Source: Rathayibacter tanaceti (lineage in GTDB: Bacteria; Actinomycetota; Actinomycetes; Actinomycetales; Microbacteriaceae). Taken from it: a stretch of 64,000 nucleotides of DNA. The stretch spans positions 1 to 64,000 of the forward strand of contig NZ_LIIN01000003.1 of the NCBI RefSeq assembly GCF_001634385.1. The letters are read 5' to 3'. This document shows positions 57,974 to 64,000 of the stretch, one piece after another. Both the position numbers and the translations under genes were made by a program. How positions within the stretch are numbered: position 1 is the stretch's first letter; every line of letters begins with the position of its first letter. The notes beneath the pieces were generated by a model. It saw only the letters and a program-made list of their open reading frames with translations, did no database searches and had not been told where the DNA came from.

Positions 57974-58644
57974 CTAGAACCCGAAGTCACCACCGAAGTC
58001 GCCGCCGCCACCGAAGTCGCCGCCGCCCGAGTCGCCCCAGCCTCCCCCGGAGTCGCCCCAGCCGCCGCCGTCCCCGGCGTCCGCTCCGCCGTCTGCTCCC
58101 CCGTCACCGGCTCCGTCCGCGGAGGCGCACCGGCCTCTCCGGAGGCGTAGTCGCCGCCCGCGTCAGGCAGGAACGCGCCCGCGATCGCCGAGCCGATGGC
58201 GAAGCCGGCGATGGTGCCGAGCATCGAGGAGGCGAGCACTCCGCCGAAGCCCATGCCGCCTCCGCCGGAGAAGCGACGCTCCATGAAGCCGGGCTGCCGG
58301 AGCTCGCTGCGAGTGGCGGACTGGGCCAGGGTGCGCGGGTCGTCGTCCTTCGGCGCATCGCCGACCGGTGCTCCCTCGCTGAGCTCGCGGAAGACCTGCT
58401 GACGCTGCTCGGGGGTGAGCTGCTCGAAGGCCTCGCGGTGCACCTGCTCGATCGCCTCGGGCGGAGCCGTGCGCAGAAGATAGCGGTAACGCTCGATCGC
58501 CCGCGCGTCGTCGTTCCGCGGGGAGGTCGCGGGCGGAGTGCCGTACTCCGGCCGGCGGTTGCCGGCTTCGGGCGGTGCATATGTCGCTCGACGCGTGCTC
58601 TCTGGCTGCTCTTCGCGGCCCAGCAGTCGGTCCAGGAATCCCAT
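57974..58644 (-). CDS. DUF2076-like protein with glycine-rich tail; frameshift near 58120
   Basis: 223 aa after restoring one base (GAPP/ADGAGDGGADGG). N-terminal MGFLDRLLGREE, a helical EQLTPEQRQQVFRELSEG segment, then a Gly/Ala hydrophobic stretch (GFGGVLASSMLGTIAGFAIG) and a tail of GGWGDSGGGWGDSGG and DFGGGGDFGG repeats. Function unknown. GAGGAGGAG precedes ATG 58644. As written the tail reads out of frame; the corrected C-terminus ends DFGF. Confidence 0.8.
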
Positions 58645-58867
58645 GATCTCCTCCTCGGCGCCCGACGGACGCACGTCGCCACCGTAGGCCCGCCGCCGGC
58701 TTCGACGCTGACTGTTCTCTCAGAGCAGTCTCCGAGTGGCGGCCACCGGGTTCCGGAGCGTCGACGGCGATCCGGCTCGCCAGGATCGCACGTTCCGACG
58801 AGCCGAACGGGGTCTCAGAGCCAGAGGTGGACGGGCGCGCTCGCAGGGGCCGGCGCGCCCCTCCGCC

Positions 58868-59050
58868 TCACTTCTGCTTCGGGATCACCAGCCACATCAC
58901 GAGGTAGGCGATGATCTGCGGCCCGGGCAGGAGGCACGAGAGCACGAACAACAGGCGCACCACGAACGGGCTCCAGCCGAAGCGACGGGCGAGACCGGCG
59001 CAGACGCCGGCGATGATCTTGCCCCTGGCGGGGCGCACGAGAGTAGCCAT
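58868..59050 (-). CDS. PspC-domain small membrane protein
   Basis: 60 aa. KIIAGVCAGLARRFGWSP is the PspC signature; two hydrophobic helices (VVRLLFVLSCLLPGPQII, LVMWLVIP). Associated with membrane-stress (phage shock) responses; no PspA nearby. ATG 59050 preceded by no clear ribosome site. Confidence 0.9.
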   Translation of the reverse strand: MATLVRPARGKIIAGVCAGLARRFGWSPFVVRLLFVLSCLLPGPQIIAYLVMWLVIPKQK

Positions 59051-59098
59051 GGGTCCACTCTGTCGCAGGCAGCCTGAGCGCGGCATCCGGGGAACCCC

Positions 59099-60132
59099 CT
59101 AGTCCTGCGCGGGAGTGCCGTCGAGCTCCTCCGGCCGGGATGCTCCGACGGAGCGGGCGAAGGCCGCAGCGCGCTCGGCCTCCGCCTCGGGCCAGACCAG
59201 GCGGAAGCGCTCGAAGACGACATCCCCGATGCCGCCCGGCGAGACGCGGGAGAAGTAGCGGCGGTGCCCGTCGAGCCAGGACTCGCGCGTGCGATCGCCC
59301 TCGCCCTCGGCCCAGGCGAACACGTCGTCGACCGAGTCGAGCGGGCCGGTCCGCACGTCCTCCGTCAGCAGCACCGCGCGTGCCGCGCCCTCGCCGTCGC
59401 ACACGATCCAGTGGTCGCCTGCGGCGGGCGCACCTTCCTCGGCGAGCGAAGCGGTGGCCGTCTTCACTCCGCGCCGCACGAGGCCCAGCAGCTCGTTCGC
59501 CATCGCGATGCTGTCGCCGAACGACTGGACGGGTGGGAGCTCCTCCGCTGCGGCCGGGTGCGTGCAGCGGTACTCGGCCCAGAGGCGCGCTGCGGAGGCC
59601 ACATCCGGCTCAGGCGGTTCCGTGCGCTCTGGAATCGCGGGCACACGAGCGACGATGGTGGCACCGGCCAGGGCGACGGGGTCGTCGGGGCGGTTGTCGG
59701 GCGTGGTCACCGTCTCGAACGGCCAGTGCTGCTGGAGCCAGCGTCGCGCGTAGGCGTCGAGTTCCTCCTCGAGCCGGGACCCGCGGACAGTGGGGACGAC
59801 CCACCAGGAGGCCTCGGCGGAGTCGCCGCCGGGGCGGACGCTCAGGGCGCCGAGCGCCTCGGTGCGGTCTGGACCGACGAGGAGGAACGTGTGCGCCCGG
59901 CCGGCGCGCGCCTCCTCCTCGAGCCGGAGGAGCCCGCGCATGTCGTCACCGAGGGACGCCGACGGGAGGACGGCGGATCGTCGCCCTGCAGCGGCGCCGC
60001 CAGCCAGGGGCGCTGATCGCCGATCGCCTCGTGCAGCAGGTCCGCGTCACTCGAGACCAGCGGGCGCAGGAGGGCACCCGTCCGCAGCTCCAGCCGCGCG
60101 GGGAGGGGCGCTTCGCCGGTTCCACCGCTCAT
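59099..60132 (-). CDS. GNAT acetyltransferase-ASCH domain fusion; frameshift near 59972
   Basis: 344 aa after restoring one base (GDDPP/VLPSASLGDD). Residues about 10-180 resemble a divergent GNAT N-acetyltransferase (LRPLVSSDADLLHEAI, HTFLLVGPDRTEALGALSVR). Residues about 210-330 are an ASCH domain (VRRGVKTATASLAEEGAPAAGDH, ESWLDGHRRYFSR), a fold that binds RNA/nucleosides. GGGGAGG precedes ATG 60132. It follows gatB by 22 nt, so cotranscription is likely. Individual functions are inferred from fold. Confidence 0.8.
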
Positions 60133-60154
60133 GGCCGCACCTCCCCGCACCGGC

Positions 60155-61669
60155 TCAGCCGGCCGCGCGCTCCAGGACGAGCTCGCGGACGCGCGCCGCG
60201 TCGGCCTGGCCCTTCATCGCCTTCATCACGGCACCGATCACGGCACCGGCGGCCTGCACCTTGCCGTCGCGGATCTTGGCGAGCACATCGGGCTGCGACG
60301 CCAGGGCCGCGTCGATCGCCTCGATGAGTGCGCCGTCGTCCGAGACGACGGCGAGTCCGCGGGCGTCGACGACCTCCTGCGGGGTGCCCTCGCCGGCGAT
60401 GACGCCCTGGAGCACCTCGCGGGCGAGGCGGTCGGTGAGCGTGCCGCGCTCGATCAGCCGGGCGAGCTCGGCGACCTGAGCCGGACTGACCAGAACAGCC
60501 GGCTCCTCACCCGCGGCGTTCGCGAGGCGTGCGATCTCGCCGGTCCACCACTTGCGCGCGGCCTGCGGGCTCGCTCCGGCAGCGACGGTCTCGGTGATCT
60601 CGACCAGCAGTCCGCTGTTGGCGACGTCCTGGAACTCGAGATCGGTGAAGCCCCACTCGGTCTTCAGACGGCGTCGGCGATCGGCCGGCTTCTCGGGGAG
60701 CGCGGCGCGAAGCTCCTCGATCAGCTCGGGGCTCGGTACCACCGGGAGCAGATCGGGCTCCGGGAAGTAGCGGTAGTCATCGGCGTCACTCTTGGGCCGG
60801 CCCGCGGAGGTGCGGCCGGTGTCCTCGTGCCAGTGCCGGGTCTCCTGCCTGATCGTGCCGCCGGCGGCGAGGATCGCCGCCTGGCGCTGGATCTCGTAGC
60901 GCACGGCACGCTCGACGGAGCGCAGCGAGTTGACGTTCTTGGTCTCGGTGCGGGTGCCGAGCTTCTCCTGGCCGATCGGCCGCAGCGAGACGTTGGCGTC
61001 GCAGCGGAGATTGCCGCGCTCCATCTTGGCGTCGGAGATGCCCAGCGCGAGCACGATGTCCCGGATGGTCGCGACGTAGGCCTTCGCGTACTCCGGGGCG
61101 CTCGTGCCCGCCCCGTAGATCGGCTTGGTGACGATCTCGACGAGCGGGACACCCGCGCGGTTGTAGTCGACGAGAGAGTATTCGGCACCCTGGATGCGGC
61201 CGGTGGAGCCGCCGACATGGGTGAGCTTGCCCGCGTCCTCCTCCATGTGGGCGCGCTCGATCGGGATCTGCACGAGCGAGCCGTCACTCAGCTCGATCTC
61301 GACCGTGCCCTCGAAGGCGATCGGTTCGTCGAACTGCGAGATCTGGTAGTTCTTGGCGAGGTCCGGGTAGAAGTAGTTCTTGCGAGCGAACCGGCTGGAC
61401 GGCGCGATCGAGCAGCCGAGCGCGAGGCCGAGGCTGATCGAGTACCGGACGGCCTGCTCGTTGACGACCGGCAGCGAGCCCGGGAGACCGAGGTCGACCG
61501 GGGTCACGTTCGTATTGGGCTCCGAGCCGAACTCGTTCGGCGCGTCCGAGAACATCTTGGTCTTCGTGTTGAGCTCGACGTGCACCTCGAAGCCGAGCAC
61601 CGGCTCGAAGCGCTCGAAGACCTCGTCGTAGTCCATGAGCTCGGGGGCGGACGTGTGCGCGGTGGCCAT
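60155..61669 (-). CDS. gatB: Asp-tRNA(Asn)/Glu-tRNA(Gln) amidotransferase subunit B
   Basis: 504 aa. Binds misacylated tRNA and amidates it with GatA-derived ammonia. Motifs: [40 protein letters not shown]-equivalent [17 protein letters not shown], and the C-terminal helical YqeY domain. Starts at ATG 61669, overlapping gatA by 1 nt (TGATG). Frame intact. Confidence 0.97.
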   Translation of the reverse strand: MATAHTSAPELMDYDEVFERFEPVLGFEVHVELNTKTKMFSDAPNEFGSEPNTNVTPVDLGLPGSLPVVNEQAVRYSISLGLALGCSIAPSSRFARKNYFYPDLAKNYQISQFDEPIAFEGTVEIELSDGSLVQIPIERAHMEEDAGKLTHVGGSTGRIQGAEYSLVDYNRAGVPLVEIVTKPIYGAGTSAPEYAKAYVATIRDIVLALGISDAKMERGNLRCDANVSLRPIGQEKLGTRTETKNVNSLRSVERAVRYEIQRQAAILAAGGTIRQETRHWHEDTGRTSAGRPKSDADDYRYFPEPDLLPVVPSPELIEELRAALPEKPADRRRRLKTEWGFTDLEFQDVANSGLLVEITETVAAGASPQAARKWWTGEIARLANAAGEEPAVLVSPAQVAELARLIERGTLTDRLAREVLQGVIAGEGTPQEVVDARGLAVVSDDGALIEAIDAALASQPDVLAKIRDGKVQAAGAVIGAVMKAMKGQADAARVRELVLERAAG

Positions 61670-63215
61670 CAGACGGCACCTTCCTCGGTCGCGGAGAGCA
61701 CGGAACGGGTCAGATCGGGGGCCTGAGCGAGCAGCGGGTGACCCCACTTCTGCTCGAGGAGTTCCTCGAGGGCCGCGCCGACCGTGTAGAGGCGCACGTC
61801 CTCGCGCGCGGGCGCCAGGAACTGGACGCCGACGGGCAGTCCGTCCTCGTCGGCGAGACCGGCGGGGACGGAGATGCCGGGGATCCCGGCCAGGTTCGCC
61901 GGGATCGTCGCGACGTCGCCGCGGTACATGGCCAGCGGGTCGTCGAGCTTCTCGCCGAGGCGGTAGGCGGTGGTCGGAGCGGTCGGCGAGGCGATGACGT
62001 CGACGCTCGCGAAGGCCGCGTCGAAGTCGCGCTGGACGAGCGTGCGGACCTTCTGTGCGCTGCCGTAGTAGGCGTCGTAGTAGCCGGCCGAGAGCGCGTA
62101 GGTGCCCAGGATGATCCGCCGCTTGACCTCGGGGCCGAAGCCCTGCTCGCGGGTCGCGGCCATCACCTGCTCAACCGTGCCGCCGCCCTCGGGAGTCACG
62201 CGGAGGCCGAAGCGCACCGAATCGAACTTCGCCAGGTTGCTCGACGCCTCCGCCGGGAGGATCAGGTAGTACGCGGCGACCGCGTGCTCGACGCTCGGGA
62301 GGCTCACCTCGACGATCTCGGCTCCGGCACCCTGGAGGATCTCGAGCGCCTCGTGGAAGCGGGCCAGCACGCCGGGCTGGAACCCCTCGCCGCCGTCGAG
62401 CTCCTTCACCACGCCGATCCGCAGGCCCGCGACGTCGGCGCGGCGGACCGCCTCGGCGAAGGAGGGCCAGGAGTCGCGCAGCGAGGTCGAGTCGCGCGGG
62501 TCGTGCCCGGCGATCACATCGTGCAACAGGGCGGAGTCGAGGACGGTGCGCGACACCGGTCCGATCTGATCGAGGCTCGACGCCAGGGCGATCGCGCCGT
62601 AGCGCGACACGCCGCCGTAGGTCGGCTTCACCCCGACGGTGCCGGTCACGTGAGCGGGCTGACGGATCGAGCCTCCGGTGTCGGAGCCGAGGGCCAGCGG
62701 CGCCTCGTAGCTCGCGACGGCCGCGGCGGAGCCGCCGCCGGAGCCGCCGGGGATCCGGTCCAGGTCCCACGGGTTGTGAGTGGGACCGTAGGCGGAGCGC
62801 TCGGTGGTCGAGCCCATCGCGAACTCGTCCATGTTGGTCTTGCCGATCGGCACCAGCCCCGCCTCGCGGACCTTGCGCATGACGGTCGCATCGTACGGGG
62901 GGCGCCAGCCTCCAGGATCCGGGACCCGCTGGTGGTCGGCATGTCGTTCGTGACGATGACGTCCTTGACCGCGAGCGGCACTCCGGCGAGGGGGTGCAGC
63001 GACTCGCCGTCGGCGCGGCGGCGGTCGACCGCCTCGGCGGAGGCGAGGGCACTCTCGTGGGCGACGTGCAGGAACGCGTGGACCGAGCCGTCGACGGCGC
63101 CGATCCGGTCGAGGTGGGCTCGGACGGCCTCCACGGACGAGACGGAGCCGTCGGCGAGCTTCTCGGAGAGCGCCGACGCGCTCAGCCGGACGATCTCGTC
63201 GCCGTGGACGCTCAC
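61669..63215 (-). CDS. gatA: Asp-tRNA(Asn)/Glu-tRNA(Gln) amidotransferase subunit A; frameshift near 62910
   Basis: 515 aa after restoring one G ([18 protein letters not shown]). Amidase-signature fold: catalytic Lys in [21 protein letters not shown] with cis-Ser, and [12 protein letters not shown] with the nucleophilic Ser. Releases ammonia from glutamine. GTG 63215 overlaps gatC by 4 nt. Intact in the cell, I infer, since gatB and gatC are normal. Confidence 0.95.
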
Positions 63216-63511
63216 TGCTCCTCCCCCAGGATCGCGGAGACCTGGAAGCGGCTGCCGTCGTGCTCGGGCGCGCCGGACAGGGCCTGCTCGAGGGTCAGCG
63301 TCTCGCCGATCACATCGGGGCGGAACACGTTCTCGAGCGGGATCGGGTGGCTGGTCGCCGGCACCTCGGGCGTGGCGACGGCCTGGACCGCGCGCACGGA
63401 GTCGACGATCTGGTCGAGCTCCCTCGTGAGGTTCTGGATCTCGTCGGAAGTGAGGTCGATCCTGGCCAGCTGGGCCAGATGGGCGACCGTGTCGGCCGTG
63501 ATCTCGGACAT
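63212..63511 (-). CDS. gatC: Asp-tRNA(Asn)/Glu-tRNA(Gln) amidotransferase subunit C
   Basis: 99 aa. Stabilises GatA-Gat[18 protein letters not shown] and [11 protein letters not shown] are the conserved helices, with the central Pro-rich linker ([13 protein letters not shown]). First gene of gatC-gatA-gatB. ATG 63511 follows GGAG. Confidence 0.96.
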   Translation of the reverse strand: MSEITADTVAHLAQLARIDLTSDEIQNLTRELDQIVDSVRAVQAVATPEVPATSHPIPLENVFRPDVIGETLTLEQALSGAPEHDGSRFQVSAILGEEQ

Positions 63512-63596
63512 GCGTCTCCGTCTGGTGTTCGGGGGGATTTCCGGCCGTCAGTCTACTCGGCGCGCCGACGCCGACTCCGCCCGGAGCGCCGCCCGG

Positions 63597-64000
63597 TCAC
63601 GAGCCGCCGAAGAGGCTCGCCCCGTGCTCGACGAGCGCCTCGTACGCGCCCTCGTAGGTGGTCGGCAGCTCGGCGCCCGGCTCGCCGTAGCGGGCGAGCA
63701 ACAGGCCCATCAGGCCCACGGCCGGAGGACTGAGCGGCTTGTCGCGGTGTGTATGCGCGGGGTGGGGAGGCGTCGCCTCCGGATTGGGCGGAAGGTACTG
63801 CGGCAGTGTCGTCGGCCAGTCGTCGATCTGGCGCGGCTCGTCGAGTGTCAGCACGCCGAAGAGATCTGCCGCGGAGGCGTCGCGAGCGGTCAGCGGCGCG
63901 AGCCCGTGCAGCTCGCTCAGCGTGCGGATCACCGCCCCGTGGTGCATGTCGTCGTGCACGATCGTCCCCGCGCGCGTGTAAGCGGAGACCGCGATCGCCG
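63597..64000 (-). CDS. Phosphoesterase-family protein (C-terminal fragment, runs off right edge)
   Basis: The open frame from base 64000 gives 133 residues ending at 63597: AYTRAGTIVHDDMHHGAVIR, LTARDASAADLFGVLT, then PPHPAHTHRDKPLSPPA. The pattern (HDDMHH...LTARDA..ADLF) is the C-terminal end of PF04185-type phosphoesterases (phospholipase C/acid phosphatase AcpA-like). The catalytic core is outside the window, so the substrate cannot be judged. Confidence 0.7.
   Translation of the reverse strand, partial: AIAVSAYTRAGTIVHDDMHHGAVIRTLSELHGLAPLTARDASAADLFGVLTLDEPRQIDDWPTTLPQYLPPNPEATPPHPAHTHRDKPLSPPAVGLMGLLLARYGEPGAELPTTYEGAYEALVEHGASLFGGS

Noticed and set aside
60131-61726. Plus-strand frame of 531 codons
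   Set aside because: Antisense to gatB, which has all family motifs.

Overview
This window comes from a high-GC Gram-positive chromosome. Mycothiol-type enzymes, a ClgR/ClpP1P2 system, GatCAB, a translational ileS T-box and abundant GTG starts all point to Actinobacteria, most likely the family Microbacteriaceae (Rathayibacter/Curtobacterium/Leifsonia-like; the genus is my inference). No transposase, integrase, phage gene or CRISPR array was seen. This is a conserved housekeeping backbone, and its gene content closely follows the order I recall for M. tuberculosis Rv2444c-Rv2478c (rne, ndk, folC, valS, clpX, clpP2, clpP1, tig, nei-type glycosylase, rpiB, DsbA-like nitroreductase, pepN, trHbO, ettA, ssb-like).

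Layout. 1-9 kb: rne (runs off the left edge), a VKOR membrane protein, then the T-box-controlled leftward operon ileS-folC-DUF4233-ndk. 9-16 kb: TetR regulator, valS with a small gene, an M3 peptidase, and a BenE-type transporter. 16-21 kb: clpX, clpP1-clpP2 with two ClgR boxes, tig, tRNA-Pro. 21-28.5 kb: tRNA-Gly, a gamma-class carbonic anhydrase-like protein, a NarL-type two-component pair, dps, an amidohydrolase, nei, rpiB, a DsbA-family protein. 28.6-35 kb: pepN, prpC and prpB (no prpD), mscS and a truncated haemoglobin. 35-44 kb: two thioesterases, ettA, a secreted cell-wall-binding-repeat protein, a lipoprotein, a second ssb, msrA, an aldo-keto reductase. 44-48 kb: small proteins, tRNA-Arg, orn, tRNA-His, a zincin. 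48-51.6 kb: a TPP-riboswitch-controlled ECF transporter (ykoE-ykoD-ykoC) plus a P-loop kinase. 51.6-60 kb: small membrane proteins, a GerW-family protein, an EEP hydrolase, dinB, a DinB-fold protein, an NAD(P)-binding protein, acyl-CoA ligase, a Gly-rich DUF2076-like protein, PspC. 60-64 kb: gatC-gatA-gatB followed by a GNAT-ASCH fusion, then the C-terminal end of a phosphoesterase.

Sequence quality matters for any reader. At least 16 reading frames, including essential ileS, valS, clpX, folC, tig and gatA, are interrupted by single-base indels, mostly losses of one G or C next to the same base. Essential genes cannot all be dead, so I treat these as sequencing/assembly indels and give full-length coordinates with the frameshift position.

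Regulation visible in the sequence: an ileS T-box with an ATC specifier, a TPP riboswitch, two GTTCGC-N5-GCG ClgR boxes before clpP1P2, several strong hairpin terminators, and a set of genes whose -10 hexamer ends 6-7 nt before the start codon with no Shine-Dalgarno (probable leaderless mRNAs).
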